Positions 12,901 through 27,965 are shown, counted from the first letter of the stretch. The stretch is DNA of 64,000 nt from Strix aluco (GCF_031877795.1 NC_133943.1:12083001-12147000), one strand, 5' to 3'. Made by a program: numbers and translations. The notes: a model not told the origin generated them from the sequence alone.

Positions 12901-15900
12901 ACCTCTCTCTGCTCTGTACACAACTGACACAGGACTTTTGTGAAGCTGTTGCTTCAGTTACCACCTCAACTGGAGCTTGCTATCGACATTTCATTTGTAG
13001 CAGGAGAAGCTGTTCAGCAGAGGGACAGCCCAAGAGGGCTGCAGGTGCTGGCACATGTGCCTCACTGCACAGAGACAGTCTCTGCAAAGACCTGTCTTTG
13101 GCCTTGCCTCAGAAATCCTCACTTTCCATCTCTGAAACACCAGTTATTTCAAATTTCTTCTCCCCTCCTTTCTCCCCCAGCTGCAACCTTCCTGGTATTG
13201 TTTCTGTGACTGGAAGCACTGTTCCTGGAAAGGTCTCACTGGAGTCATCGAGGGACTGATTTTCAGGTCTCATGTGGGCACCAGTACCAGAGAAGCTGCT
13301 GGCTGAACTATCTGTTCAGCTGTTCTGTTACCATAATTGTGTGTATCTGTTCAAAAATGACATGGCCCTATCTGCTGGCATTCAGTCCTCAAAAGAAAAA
13401 TAAATGCTAAATTTGCGGTCTACTATTTTTGCCTTCAAATGCTTTTACATTTTAGTTCAACCTGTGTACTGTGTCCTCAGCAAGATGACAGTTCTTCACT
13501 TTCACAGTTGGGACTCAGTGCCATATGCACATCATCCTCAGGAAAGCACAGAGAGGGATCCCTAGGAGTCTTGCCTGGTCCAGCCCATGGTTGTGCTGGT
13601 CATTAGCCACCACCTCGGCATGATGCTGAGCTTGGAGTGGGACCAGGCTGCGTCTGAGTGTGCTGCTGCTGAACTACCAAGAGCACAAGACATGGTGTTT
13701 GTGCTGGCTGAGGAAGGACAGATGACAACTGATAGAGCAGAGAGTTTACCAGGATAAACATATCTCCATTTCTCAGTGTTGAGAACAAACTTAGGTTGAC
13801 AGCAAGAATCTGTGCCGGTTCAGGGATCTGCAGCGTGAGGCTATAGTGTCTCAAACCTGGTTGAACACCCTAAAACTGCATTTAGCTCTTGAATCTGTGG
13901 TCCCATGTTAGCAAAGCTTAGCCATATCTAGAAGTTATCTTTGGGCTCTCACTGATCTCTCTGACAGTATCTCGTGAAGCAGTCAGTCACCATGTCTCAG
14001 CTAAGCCATGACTGCATGACACAGCGGCAGCAAAAGCAGCTGAGGGTATCCCTGTTCCTGCCTCCTACAGCTCACAGAGACAAGGCTCAAAGTACTGGAT
14101 GGGCAGCAGGTGGCCTCTGAATTCCTGAGTGTTTCAGCCTTCCTGACCTTGCAATGAAGTTTAGGTGAAGACTGCAGCCTATGTTGAGCTATGGTCTATT
14201 CCTCAGTTTTCATCTGGTTTCTCTCAGGAAAAGATAAAAGTGGTGGTAGCAGCACTCATGCTATAGTTTTCTGAGCTCTAGCAGTCCAGCCTGGGAACTA
14301 CATGAACCTTTAGCTGCTTTGCCTCTGTTCCTTCCTCTAAAAATGAATTAAAGTCACAGTGACGAACCTACTTTACCAGCGCTGGACTCTGGCCAGAGCT
14401 TGGATATGTGATTGCTCAGTTATTTTCAGCTTGGAATCCCCTATCATTTTCTGTCATGGTTCCCCAGCCAAAACACTGCATTTCAACAGCAAGATAAACG
14501 CAAACATGAACTGGAAAAGGTCTACCTAATCTTGTCATCATCTCTTAACTCTGCAATGTGAATGGCTTGACATATGATACTGGTGCATAATATTTTATCC
14601 AAAGTGTGGATTCCTGTGCTTCCAGATGCTGTTTATCAACTTCCCCGAGGAGTCCCTTGTGAGTACAGGGACACACTCTGCTCTGAGCCACACCAGGATG
14701 TGTCTGAAATACTTCAGTTGTCTGTAGTAGCATAACCGGATTTTTATCAATGTAACTGAGATGAGATTCTGTCCAAGATGTTCTAATAAAAACAAGAGTC
14801 TGCCCTGGGAACAAAGAGCATGTGCTAGGTTTTTTTCCAGCTCACTCAGCACTGAAGAGCTGAAAACAAGATGGTGCTGCTTACAAACTCACAGAGGTGC
14901 TGACGTTCCTCATGCCTTTCACATTACAGCTACAGGGCTACATGAGGCCCCCGATGTCTGGAGGGATGGAGGTTTTGCATGGAGATGAACTTTGGTACCG
15001 ATGGACTCTGTAACCGCCTGATGAAACACATAGCAAGGGCAGGAGGTCAGTGAATAGTAGGGAAATGTGGATTTGTTGTGTGTACTGACACTCATGGCAC
15101 TGCAATAGCTAAGTGCCTGCATAATTGCATGCTACAATTATGGTATCGGGAATGCCAGTTATATTTTCTTTTATGCCCCTGGATCAAGAGGGGGCTAGTT
15201 ATGCAAAGGTGTTATATTGGCTGTACAGTGCTTTATGGCTGATGGTGGATACATCACTTGTTAGCTACTCATGTTCTGATAAAGTCCTCTGCCATGGCTT
15301 CCTGATATTTTGTAATCACATAACCCGTTCAACAAAAATGAACCTTCATTATATCTGCAAAACATGTGGCAGGAGCATGGTCAGGTGTTTTCTGCCAGTA
15401 GTGGACCTGAATGATGTGAAACCAAACTAAGTTGAAACGCAGAGCAAAACACACAATAGCACAGAGCTCGTGTGAAAGTGTCTCATCATTTTAGACACAG
15501 ATTATCAAGCAAGAGCTTCCCTGAACCACACAGCACATACAGGGAGAGACCAAATGGCAGGGGCCTGACTCCCCCTCTGATGGACTGTCCAGAGAGGTCT
15601 GTCTTTGTTTCCTTTGAGAACAGCTAGTTCTTCCCTGCAATGATCCGACATTGTAAGTGAACTTTGGAGATCTTATTATTTCTGGTGTGTCCCTTCTGCT
15701 CATGTCTGTGATTTGGATGCAACCTCTGGCTCAGGAAGACCTTTAGCTGCTTATTGCCAGAACTGGGAGTGCCTCTGAGGGAAGGGTTTGTGCAAGTTTT
15801 GTTCCACTGCTTATTATCTCTCCCTGATCATCCTCAGTTGGTCACAGCTGGAGGCAGAATACTGGTCAAGCTGGACTTTTGCTCTGAGCAGTTCAGTTTT

Positions 15901-18900
15901 TCTTGTGTTTTCCTAAGAGATGTTTAATTTCTCTCAGAAGAAAATTTGTCTCTTAGTGAGACCATACGGAGGCTGTTTGGCAAGGCAGAACCTGGGTTTT
16001 TTTCTTTTGGGACAGGCAATGTGTCGAGGATAGGGAGAGACCACACAGCTAGGCGGTGAGGAAGCAGAGAGGACCTCAAGGATGAAAGGTCCATTTCTGA
16101 AAGGTGTGAAGAACTTCTCAAAGGTCTGGTGGCTTGCCCAACTATAACTATTTTATCAGCTAATGCTGAGCTTCAGTCCACTTGAATTCCTGCTCTGAGA
16201 ACTGGCAAATTTCACCTTAGGGGTGGAGAAGGATCAAGAAGAACATGAAGATGCTGCAGAAGCAACAGCTTGTTTGCAGAGGGCCTGTCATCCAGCCACC
16301 CTCCCACTGCTGAGTGCCCACAGGACAGGGAGGACAAAAACCTCTGGGATTTGCCATCCAGTGTGTCAGTGATCAAGGATTCACTTCTGCTGGTGTCAGA
16401 CCTGCTCAGTGGGAATTATGTCCCCATATTACAATGGCTTCCATCACAACAGAGATGCTGAGACCTCTCTCACTTAGCATCTTGTCTTTAGCCCTTCATT
16501 TGCCGTGTTGGGAAGTGTCAGTTAGAAATGAGGTGGAAGGCACACTCAGAGCCCCCTTGTGCAAATCTCTTGGGAGGCCTCCAGATAAAGGGAAGCCAAC
16601 TGAGCTCAGAGGGAAGCAAAAAATAATTCAGCATTGCAATTACTGAGCTCCAGGCATGACCTCTACCCTGCTCTACATATATGTGGAAGGTTAGTGGTCA
16701 GCCATTCTGCGGTGGGAAGACTGTGGGGTCACAGCTGAATGGGACATCCCAAGGGGCAGTTTGGTGGACGCTTGCCTAGTCCACAGCCTGAAATGGCCTG
16801 CCCGTCCCTGTCCTGTGTGACAGCCCTGCCACCGCCCCCTGTTCCTCTTCTTCTTGGAAAGCAAGTACCTTGTTGTGGAAGGTGACAGGGCAGGGGAGAT
16901 GACAGCTTTATTGCTTGAAACTCTAAGTACCGCATCCTGCTTTACATAGTAAAAACTGGTTTGCCCTTTTCCAAAGCTGCTTCATGCACTTTCAGGTTCA
17001 CAGCAGTTCAGCCTCATCGTGCTTACGTGCAATTGTTTCATAGTGGAAACACAAGCAGAAATTCAAGGGGATGGACTGATGACCAATAGAGATCAATATG
17101 AACTGTGCTGCCAGAATGGGGAAAACTGCAAGGAGGGAATTAATATTGCATGGGAGGTGATAGACAGAGAGACTGGAAGGCTCATGAGCTGGGGGAAATG
17201 GTGTTACAGTGTAGAGGAAGAGAGCAGTGGGACCACTTGTACTCCAGACCTCCAGTTTATGGGTGTGTCGCAATACTGGTGATGCTGACTTTGTGGGTAG
17301 TGGCTGACGTGGGAAAACACCCAGCAAATTATCAGACCTTGCAGGCTTGGGCTAGGCTGGGGTGTGAATACAGACATTTTTGGTGTGGATATCTAGGCGA
17401 TATGGTCATGAATATGAACCTGAGTGCATGTCTACCTATTGCTGATGGCACAGGCATGCTGACATTGCCTTGGTAGCATTTAATGCCAGCATACACACTT
17501 ATCATACTCTGATTCTAATTAGTGAGTTCTAATTCAGATCTAAACCAAAAAACCCTGCCAAGACAAATTTTATTTGCATGGCCTTTTTTCTCATTTTCCT
17601 TTTAATGCCAAAAACCACTGGATACTGCCCAACCCATTTGAAAAAAAAAAATACAAAGATTTTTCTGTTTCATCACTGCATTATTGGGTCTCCAGGATCT
17701 ACACAAGTTTCCGCTTTTAGGACGTGAAAGAATGTTTTCCTGATGTTTCCAGAGTACATTATCCACTGTTGCACCAGACATACAAGTGGTAACGTGGCAA
17801 TGAAGTGTTCTGGTTCTGTTCCTGGCAGTGACACTACTCTTAAGCAATCCACTCAGAACTATTCTCCTGATCCAGTTCTCCCACCTGGACAGTGTGTTGA
17901 TAAGCCAGGGGGCTGTGATGATGAATTGACTCTGACTGAATGTTTCCCCATGGAACCGAATCATTGCATGACAGATTCCTGAGGTCAGGAGGCTGTGAAA
18001 AAGACTGCAATCTCATAAAACATGGTGAAAGTCTCTGACAAATGGCCAGATCCTGCTGTCCTGCTCTGACAGCAGAAAATGAAAACAAATGCAAGGGCTA
18101 ATGCTTGGAAGAGCGTGTTACCCTGGGTATGGTGAAGTGCTCTTGTCTTTTCCTGCTGGGACTGGAACAGTGCCGAGCTGACAGGACTTCGCTGCCTGGT
18201 TCAGCAGCTTCAAAGCCTGCTGGTATTTCCTTTGAGTCATCTTGGTGAAGAAGCTGATAAGGCTGGGCCAAGACTCAGTGCAGTGTTAGTGCCTTTCTGT
18301 ATCTGCCTGGGGATGCAGATCTCTCCAGGACACTGTCACTAGAAGCCCGTCTGGGCATGGGTCAGGGCTTGGAGCATCAGCTCTTGTTCCTGCTGTGTAC
18401 AAACATGATTCTATGCATATTGCCTCCTTCTGGGAAAAGCTCCGTAGAAAAGGTCATGCCAACAGGAACCAGTTGAAGAACAGACCTCATACAGTGGATG
18501 GGGGTGAGGATGTTCCAAGCCCCATATCCCAAATCTTTCCAAACTTCCTCAAGTTTCTCCATGATGTTTCATGCCTCAAGACCAGCTCTGACGCACATTT
18601 CTGACCCTCTGAAGATGTGGGAGCCCAAGCATGCTCTGAGCACGCTCCCAGGGGTCCTGTCAGAGGAACCCCTGAGTGCCACACGTGCAGGTTTTCCAGG
18701 AGCACAGGCACCCTGCAACAACCCAGCAGCAGTGGAGCACGGAGCCAGGACATCTGTAAACTGAAGAGCAAGCTGTGGAAATATAGGTGTATGTGAATGG
18801 AAGCTTTCTTTCAAGGATGGGCAAAATTTGGAAGTACATCCTAGTCTTGGAGTCAGTCTCGGATTTTTAACCCAAACACTGGGAAAACACTCTGGGCCAG

Positions 18901-20435
18901 GACAACCTTCTGCGATTGTTTTGGTGCCTGGTTTTGAAAATGAATTTCTCATTCCCAGTCCTGGGCCTGCCTGTGGCATGTTGTCCTCACTGACAGACAC
19001 ATCTGAGCTGAACTTACTAAGCATTCAGGAGCAGCTAAAATGGGATTTATTGGGTTTTTCACAGAGAACAGACCAGACCAAGAAGCAGCCTGACCCATTA
19101 GTGCCTCCTCTCAGCTGCTTATAAAAGTACTGTTTCCAAAGGCCACGATGCCCACAGGCTCTGACTGACCACCTGCACAACAAAAAGTCAGAATAACATC
19201 AGCTGGGCTCTGCAGTGCACTGCAATTCCTTGCCAATGCAGAGAAACTAATAAGAAATTATCATTTGATCTCTTTTTCCTTTTTTTTTAACTCTCAAAAT
19301 TCATCAGCGTTGCCAAGCTCTAGCTATAAACCAGTTTTATTTCAAGCCTGCTCAGCAGCTCTCAAATCTTGAGTATTCCTTGCAGCGGATGCTCTTGCTG
19401 ATTTGTTGGGGTGTGGGACTGCTGGAGTTCACAAAGCTGCCATCCTCTGGGAGACAGCTAAACGCTGGTTCCTGAACAGACTTGGCTTTGGCACTGCCTT
19501 CAGTGCCAGCAGTGTAAGGCCAAAGCTGTTTGGAAAATCCCACTCCCAGAGCAGCATACAAAGGTCTGCTACCTGGCTGATTGACTTTTTAAGACAATTC
19601 AGTGGTCCCTGTCTGAACAAGTCAATGTACATGTGCAAAACACCCTGATAAAGCTTTTGAGTTGTATCCGTGTGCCTAAATCATGCTCTGATTTGGGTGG
19701 AATTTCATTGCAGCAAGAAACATGCTTTGTGCTGTGATAAATGTAGCAGGGATGGAGCTATGACTTTGCTTTTTAGCAATGGGTTAGTTAAAAGAGATAC
19801 TGGGAAGCTGGAAGAGTGACAGCTTCCAAGGGGCTCATGTAAAAGGCTGGATGGGATCATTTCCACCAGCCACTTCCAACTTTCCCTGTGATTCCCCAAA
19901 GTTCCTCCAAGACAAACAAAACCCTGTTTGCCTAGGCTTTCCCAATCCTCCCTCTGACAAGACAATTCTCTTTAGTGGAGACAAATTCCCCGAAGCTGTT
20001 TGCAGCAACTGCTGCCTAATGACTATCATGCTGCTGGTTCCTTACAGATTACTTCAAGATGCTGAGAGATCCAGCCTGTCTAATCCAATTGGCTTCACTT
20101 TGGATGCCTACGAGAGGTGAAGTTGAACAAAATAAATGTAAACCAAAGCAAACCTCTGATGCATGCTGCTGAGGAATACTGCTTGTCATGTAAAGGTCAA
20201 CTGCTGTCAGGCTGCTGCTAAATTACAGTGTTTTCTCTCTTCTCCAGTCTGGGAAACAAACTGAAACAACAGAGCAGACCTGCAGTTGGAAGAGATGCAG
20301 ATTTGATGTGGGGCTGGAGTGGGCTGTATCTTCCCCACTATCAGTGGGTGCTCCAGGCCATGTGGTTGGGGCAGCAACCACCTCCTCAGCAGTGGAAGAA
20401 AACCTGCTTTAAGGGCATACACAGAGCATCTGGGA
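9961..20435. other. Intergenic DNA, no gene recognised
   Basis: Average base composition, with AT-rich stretches at about 11690-12060 and 17480-17650. Open frames are short and none resembles a known family. No recent repeat is visible. Confidence 0.55.
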
Positions 20436-20640
20436 AATAGGACTTGGAGCCTCTGCTCTGCTACTTATTTCCTGCACGTTCCTGAGCAACTCACTTAACC
20501 TTTTCATAGTTATTTTCCCTTGGATTAAAAAAAAAGGAGTGTTGATACTGTTTCTCTGCTTCTTCAGGAAGCAGTGAGGACTAGGACCTTAAGAAGTGCC
20601 TTGTATGCTTTGGCGTGCAGGGCCTTTTAAGTCCTGTAGA
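20436..20640 (+). mobile_element. MIR-like SINE
   Basis: MIR landmarks appear in order: CTCTGCTACTTATTTCCTG, then GAGCAACTCACTTAACCTTT (core region), then a poly-A/G stretch corresponding to the 'AAAATGGGG' segment, then GGAAGCAGTGAGGACTAGGA and AAGAAGTGCCTTGTATGC from the 3' half. The copy is diverged, as expected of this ancient amniote SINE family. Confidence 0.7.
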
Positions 20641-21330
20641 TAGACATCAGTTCAAATCCACATGTCAAACATTTTACATGGTGCCAAGCAAAGAGATAGA
20701 GCTTTGCGTTTGCTACAGAGAGGTCACCACAAAATTATGTATCGCTCTGAATTGTGCCAAAAATTGTCTTTAGTTTTATTTCCGCAGAGAGGGACTCTGT
20801 TAACGTCAGCATGTACAAACTTTAAAGAATCTTCAGACTTTCTGCACCAGTCTGGGAAGCTTGCAACAAAATCCCAGGATGAGGCTAATATTGTCCAGTG
20901 TCCTGGCCAAATGTACTGTACAAACCCCAGAGTCTTCTGCACGTTCAAACTGTATCCAGACTAGGTTAAAATGTTCAAAATCTAGGAGACATGGAAACAG
21001 TCACTATACTAGGGATGATCTCCTACAACATCAGTGGAACATCCATTCTGCACGAGGAGGAGTTCATGATGTATTACCCGATGTCACCATCAAATAACAG
21101 AGGAGAAAACCTGCAGAAGCTCTTTGTTTGTCTCTGTGGTTTCAGTCTTAATAACTTTGTTGCAGCTGCTGTCATAACCACTGATCCCTCTTTGCACCTT
21201 AATCTGGAAAAGGAAAAGCAGAAATATGATGTATAAAGGTTCTTGATGCTGAAGAGACACTTTAGTTTCTTATAATCTGAATAGTTACAAAGTCTTATCT
21301 TGCTATTCTTCTAATTTGCCTTCAGTGGGG

Positions 21331-21346
21331 AAAAAAAAAAAAAAAA
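21331..21346 (+). repeat. A16 homopolymer
   Basis: A run of 16 A preceded by GGGG, with no recognisable element body next to it. Confidence 0.9.
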
Positions 21347-23270
21347 TCCAGAAAGGACCTCTCAGCAGAAAGAATGTTCTCTGGAGGCACTTGAAGAAGG
21401 ATGTCAAGGAGGCATTCATATAGCCGAACCAACTTTTACCTCCACAGTGTGAAAACTTATTTCATGTGCACTGCATACCTAAAGCAGGAGGAAACAATCT
21501 TGTTTCTGTGCTTTGTTCACTAAACTATTTCCATCTCCTTTAATATGGACTTTGGACAGAGGAGGTCAGCACTAATGATCTTCATCTACATGTCAGTCAG
21601 ATACAGCCTTATCATAACCAGGCATCAGTAATGCCTTCTTAACCTTGCCTTTACATGGAAAACAAACCTATTCTTGCCATATAGAATAGACCTTATCTCA
21701 GTGCTCCAGTTTTCACCTTTCTCTGGTTTGTGTCTAAAGTAGGAAGTACCCAGTTTTTATGGATTTACCTTTCAGATTATGAAATATTGCTCCTGGCACT
21801 TAGAAACCCATTCAGTTTTGCTTTTCTTGCTGCAAACAAGAAATGATATCACCCCTACCATAATGGAGTTTTTTCTTTTATTTTAAGTGCTTTGTCTTCT
21901 TCAGGAACAGTAGGGATGTATCTGAAAGGTCCTTTCCTTGCATTTTGCAATACACAGCTATCTCATTACCTATACCCACAGAGCCCATTTAGCATTTCCA
22001 CATGTTACTTCAAGTTATAACTTTGAAATTTTCTAAGATTTAAAATGCAAGGAGCAATTTCTCAGTACACTGCACAGGCACAAGCTCATTTCAGTGCTTG
22101 CAAATACAAAGTTTCACTGGATGCAGAATATAGATTTCATGTTGTTTTCTTATTAAAACAGTTTTGGACTGTGGACCTTAATACCCTATATGGTCAGATA
22201 TGAAGACAATTCACTACTAGGAGCACTGCCAGCTAATGTCCTAATCACTCCTCTGCTGCAGTGTATTCCATCTGTTGAAGATGGAGTACAGTATGGAAAT
22301 CCAAAAGGATGAGTTTAATTTCAGTCCCTCTGCCCTGAGGATGTCAAAGGTTTCAAATCCAGCTTTGAATTACACTGAGTGCAGAGCCAAGTTGAGCTTC
22401 ACTGTCATGTGGGATTTTACGAGTATCCCTAGGAGACTAACTAGAAAGACATCTTTTCATACTGTATAACAAGAAGCTGTAATAGGATCCAACATGGATA
22501 ACCTTTACCAAGGCAGAGAGAACACAAGGTTCATCCGTTTGAAATACCAAGAACCTGAGCTGTGGAACAGGCAAACAGAAGCTTGAATGGCTTATAATTT
22601 TAGGTGTTGACTGGGCACTAACAAATTATTAGATAACCATGGCTTGTCAATATTGCAAAATTTCCCTCTAATTGCACATTGCTTCTTCCCTCTCATCCCA
22701 CCTTTGCCTGCATCTGCTTATGCTTTAAGCACTGAAGAAGAATCAGATCAAAACTGAGATGAGGGCAGCAGCAAAGGACCTGCTTCTTCCCAGCGTGGAG
22801 GCCCTGTTGCTGCTATAACAGCCCACTGCAATTTGGACATGCCCAAACACGTGGGACTGCAGTTTGTTTGCATCATTTATGTGGTAGCTCTGCACCAAGC
22901 AGCCTCTTCCAGAGAAGTCTGTTAGTCACAGAGCATTAGGGAAAGAAGCCGTAGGCAAGCAAACATCATTTTTAAAACAAGTCATCAAGAACAACTGTAT
23001 TTTCACACTGTGGCATCCAGATTTTGCACAGGCACATGCACACCCCTCCAGCATGTCCAGAGCCTGCCTGGTAAACACCGGTGTGTAATTTGTGAGCTCA
23101 CAGTTTTGGCTTGCATCCATGCTATGCTATATGTGTCCTCCATGGTGACATGTGTCTTCAGTACACTGGGTTCCTGTTCTGGCTTGCGTACATTTAGAGA
23201 CAGAGACAAATGATGGAGCCTGTGAGAGTGTGGAGGAAAATAAATGAACCTTCGATCTAAGAGGAAGAAA

Positions 23271-23292
23271 GTGTGTGTGTGTCCCCCCCCCC
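23271..23292 (+). repeat. (GT)6 followed by C10
   Basis: Six GT units run directly into ten C. It is a short simple repeat that is likely to be length-variable. Confidence 0.9.
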
Positions 23293-26200
23293 TCCAAATA
23301 GAGAAAGAGCTGCTTCTAGTTTGGAATTAGGTGAAAACATTTATTCAGCAGCTATTTAGTTTCTTTCCTCTGTCTATTCCACTAGCATGTTTTAAAGTTA
23401 ATTACAATATTCATAGCCTGTTGACAGCATGTCAGCAAGAATCTAGAAGGCACTCAGCAGAGGGTCTCTGGTCAATGCTAAGGCCAATTTTACACACACT
23501 TCCCCTCTCTCCTGAAGCACTGCAGGGATAATAAAAGATCTTTCCTCCCTGTGCTGCTACTAGAGACAGTGCATTACAATTCTACTTCACATCAGCAGTT
23601 CTGAGTCATCACCATGCACAGAGGCTTTCCTTGTTGCATAGAGGAGGTTCATTAGTGTACACAGCAGCTACTCCAGTCCAGCCACCCAGGCTGTGGTGCT
23701 TAACACACTCAATCATTTGATTCGCCACTTCAGATCAAATTACTGGAACTCTACATTAATAAAACTAGTGCTCAACCTTGGGTGGATTCCTCATTTTCTT
23801 AAATTGTCCTAAATCTTTACATTGCCAACCCTGGCTACTCTGAAAGCCTTTACTTCCAATAAGGGGCCTTTAGGGCAACTGACTGCTCTATTTAGTTCTC
23901 CTCTGCCATCCTGCACTATAAGAGCAAAAGAGGGTTTAATCAGTATCTCCCAGCTATGCTAAGCATGGTGCAAAAAGAGTGCAGGGAGCTGCAATCAGAC
24001 ACTGAGGTGTCACATGTTAATTTGGGTGCAGGCAGATACATATTTGCTTACATCAAGGCATTGAGATGTGAAGAAGAGGATGAGTAAACTGGGAGAGAGC
24101 TCCAATTGTTGGCCTGGGGCTCTCTCCCTTCCTGCCACCCTTCATTTTTTATCAAGATTTTTCCTGCATAATCTGGTGATGAAACCTGTTTGTGCAAGTG
24201 AACAGCACCCCCACCACATGTCCCTTGCAAGGTGGTAGACAAGCATCAAATGGAGGGAGAACAGAAGAAAACATTTCTTCCTGGGGAAAAAGGCTGAGGA
24301 ATAAGAATTCAGGAAATCCCTCCAAGCAGTACTACAGATTCATAGTAGCCTTCACCAAAACCATCTGTTTTCACCTCTTCCTGATCCAGGCAAACCCCAT
24401 GCTGAAGAGGCTTCAGCACAAGAACAAAACAGCCATTGCATTCGTGTCTTCTCCTGTTGTCTCTGTCCTTTCCCTCTGTACCAGACCTTAGTCCCAGCTC
24501 ATGACAGCATATTTGTGAAGGACACTGACCTACTCAATTCAACTCTTGAAAGACCTAGAATGTTGTTGTGCCAAACCACAACTAAAAGCAATCTTTGAAA
24601 AAACAGATAAAAAAATCCCTCCCTAATCCCTCTGTTTTGGCAGAACTTAAAAACATGCTTTAATGCATGAGTAAGTCCTTAGACATCTCCATGCATCCTA
24701 GTTTTCTACTAGCCACCAGCCTGATGATTAGAAACCTGTCTGTTCTGCACCGTGCAGCGCTCCAAGACCTGGGACTGTGCTTTGCCATGGCCTGCCAGGA
24801 GCCTGGGGATGGTCCCTGGGTGTCACCCCTGCAGAGACAATACCTTGCATGGTTGTTATCTCCTCTCTTTGGGCCAGGAGCTGACAAGCACTGGTCACAG
24901 TGGCATTAAAAGGGCTTTAACTCTTCCCCTGGCTTTACAAACTGCTGTGCCCAGTGAAAATGAGCTTGAGAGAAGTGTCCAAAGCCGAGGTTTCCTTGGG
25001 TGCTATCAGACCTTCTGCCATGCAGAGATAAAGGACGTTGACAGCATGCCCTTCTCTCCATGACTGACTGACTCTTAGTGTCTCTTCACTGTGTGTCAGA
25101 CGAGTCTCACTGAAACTAAAGGTCATCCCACCGTGTGAAAGCAGTCTTTGAGAGAAGCAAATCAGACTCGTTACCTTCCACTGTCAGCCGGCAGCAGCAG
25201 TGGGCTGAGCTATCGATGATTCAGCTCTGCAGTTGCTGTTAGATCCTTTTCTTCTCTTGTTTTCCCAGGAGAGCCCCCTGACAGAGCAGAACAAGCAAGC
25301 ACCCTTCATCGAACAACTGCACAAACAGGAGCTGTCAACATCTGAGACCATTGAGGAACTCAGGCTGCCAATAGGCCTTTAAGAAACCCATGATTTATAA
25401 TTTGCAACAGGAGCTACACACTCATTTTTTCCCCCTTGGGTGAAGGATCCAAAGCAAACAATGCTGTGTCCTTATCAGCAGAAACATTTGTTGGGGAGTG
25501 GTCCAAAAGTGACTGACGCAAGGCTCTCTTCTGTGAAGTGCTTTGTCCTATTCCCAGATGAAGTACATTTGCATCCAGTTAAATCCTTTGAGCTTTATCA
25601 GAGGGTGTATATACAGATGTGAGTAAGAAAACAATGATGGACACAGCGGTAAAAAAATTACCATAAGGTTCCTGCATTCCTTATTCCAAATCAATATGTT
25701 ACATGGCAGATGGCTGGTCATATTTGTGCTGTTACCTATAATAACCATCCACTTCTCTAGCCACCATCCTAGAAGTGGGAGTGGCTACCTACTATCAGTT
25801 ATCCAGTAATAGCAGAGATAGGCGGCTCCAGAGATGAACAGACTCTTTATAGATGAAGAACAGATGCTTTGGCTCCTCCACTGACAACCCAGGTAAGAAA
25901 TTCAGTAGTGCTATAACAGATGCATTAAATATGTGCCAATTCTTTCCAGTCTTGGGGGTGTGGGTTTCTAAGCAAGATCACAGGTCCCAGTGCACCACTG
26001 GTCATGGCAGATGGCTACCAGGTATTACAGCTGCTCATAGTAATAAGGAGTTGGGATTATTGAGCCTTGGCCTCTGCAACAGCACCATGGTTGCTGAAGT
26101 CAAGAGGTGTTTTTATTTTAAATGGCTGCATGTGGCCTGTTGCAGGACAAGCCCATTGCTCCTCAGTCTTGCTCAGCTGCATTGCAGGCAGCCAGACACC

Positions 26201-27874
26201 ATCACTCACATCCTCACACCCTGCAGTTCTCCAGAGTTCCAGGGAGTTTTGTGACATGAGTAAATGGGATATAGGTGGGACGTGCAAGACCACAGCTGCT
26301 GCTGTGCTGCTGGGCTGATAATGTTTCCCCAGGACTGAGGGACTGGTGCTACCAGGCTGGTGCTAGGCAGAGGTTCCTGATCTCCAGGGCTTTCCTGGGA
26401 GAAGGTGAAGATGCTCTTTCCTTCTCCAGCCTTGCTGAAAATCAGTTCAGCAGGCATTCAGGGAAAGTCCAGAACATTCGGGAAAGCCCCTGCCTAGAAG
26501 ACAGCTTTTGAACCACCAGGATTTTGCCTGTTCCTCTGCTGCATTACTGATGGCAGTGGTGCCTTTCAGCCCTTTTTTCTGCCCCCGTGGCTTTCCCAGC
26601 ACCCTGGCTGTGTATTAGCCTCTGCACCAATACCAGCTTTGAAGTCACCATGGGTGGCACAGGAGCAGGAAGCTGTGGAATGACAGGAAGATTTATTGTG
26701 AAGGGGATAATCACGTGCACATGGCACAGATCAGATAGCCCTTCTGCAAGCCAGAGCTACTAATGAGGTGTTTCCCCTGTGGTTGTTGAAGGGCTCATAA
26801 CCAAGTTCCTGTCCTATTCTGTTTCCCAGCACTGGTTATCATGGTTGTCTGACAGAAGTCTTCTGTCAGGAATATTTTGTTTCTTGCCCTCCCCTGTGGC
26901 TGCCCTTCTTCATCCTGGGCACAGATGGTGTGTTGAGTCCCCCAGCTCCAAGCTCTGTGTGGTTTCTGGGCTCAGCATGCAAGATCTGCTCTATGGCACA
27001 GCCTCTCCTGACCCTGCTCTAGTGCTGGGTCCATATGGATCTGTCCCAGCCATCCTGCTCCCCCAGGCCAGAGCTCACCCAGACACACTGCATGGCCGCC
27101 CTCACTGCTCGGCTACCTTTTGTTCTTAAAGGGTTGGACTATATAATTTTAATTAGCATTTACATAATGAATAGTTAAGCAACAAGCTTGGTTTTTGTTT
27201 AGCCAGTGCTAAACAGCTATCATGTGTGCTTTATTTTGCCAAGTAATATGTCAGTGGAAAGCAGGTGAGTAAAATGAAGATTTTGCCCTTATAGGATACA
27301 GAAGATACTGTGCATGGAGTGAAAATTGTTTGAAGGTGGTTTGAAAGTCACATGGTAGCACTGTATTCTTGGGTCTAATCTAAGGGCATCAATGGAAAGT
27401 GTGATTTCAGACAATACTCCAGGAAAAGGTCTGCTTTTGAAGAAATCCAGACCTCAGTAGGACTTTGCTGTACTCCTGATAATGGACTTGGATGTGCAGG
27501 AGAGGGGCCTGTGAAGTGGCTATGAATGAGGTGGTGCAGCCGTGTAAAGGACATGGTGGAAGGGTTTCAGACTCCATGCTCAGCTGCACTTTTGCGTCCT
27601 GTTTTGCTTTTTTGGGGTTCAGTATGAAGCATCTGCTTCCTAACATAGGCTCCCCTTTGAAAGATTTTAGCTTCAGAGAAGCAGCAACCAGGCATGAAAG
27701 AGCCAAAACCTGGGATCCCACGGGGCTGGGCCAGATGCCTTCGTTTCTCCCCCAACAGTGAAGCTCCTGTGAACCGGGGTCTTCCACATCTCCCACAAAA
27801 GCTGCTGACTTCACTCATAATGATAATAATAACACAGACTGTAAGGGTTGTTTAGTTAATAAGCTTCAAATTCT

Positions 27875-27965
27875 TGGGGGAAAAGAAAGGTTCAGTGACT
27901 TGGCTGGTGAAGTGAGTGATGAAGCCAGGACCTGTGGTCCCACACTCGCTGAAAGAGAAGTTTGT
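27875..27965 (-). mobile_element. Possible MIR-like SINE fragment, antisense
   Basis: GGTTCAGTGACTTGGCTGG followed by GAAGCCAGGACCTGTGGTCC resembles the reverse complement of the MIR core ('AAGTGACTTGCCCAAGG ... GAGCCAGGATT'). The match is short and diverged. Confidence 0.4.

Larger units (their letters stand above)
20641..27874. other. Intergenic DNA, no gene recognised
   Basis: AT-rich between about 21240 and 22280, with a short AT-rich, TAAT-containing block at 27130-27250 that could be conserved non-coding sequence. Only the two simple repeats listed separately are clear. The longest frames (116-133 codons) show no recognisable domain. Confidence 0.55.

Noticed and set aside
22540..22640. 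Old CR1/L2-like fragment (GAGCTGTGGAACAGG)
   Set aside because: One short match without the flanking landmarks seen in the accepted copy at 9.65-9.96 kb.
27121..27160. Decayed CR1 3' end (GGTTGGACTA)
   Set aside because: Only ten bases match, and no other CR1 landmark precedes or follows.
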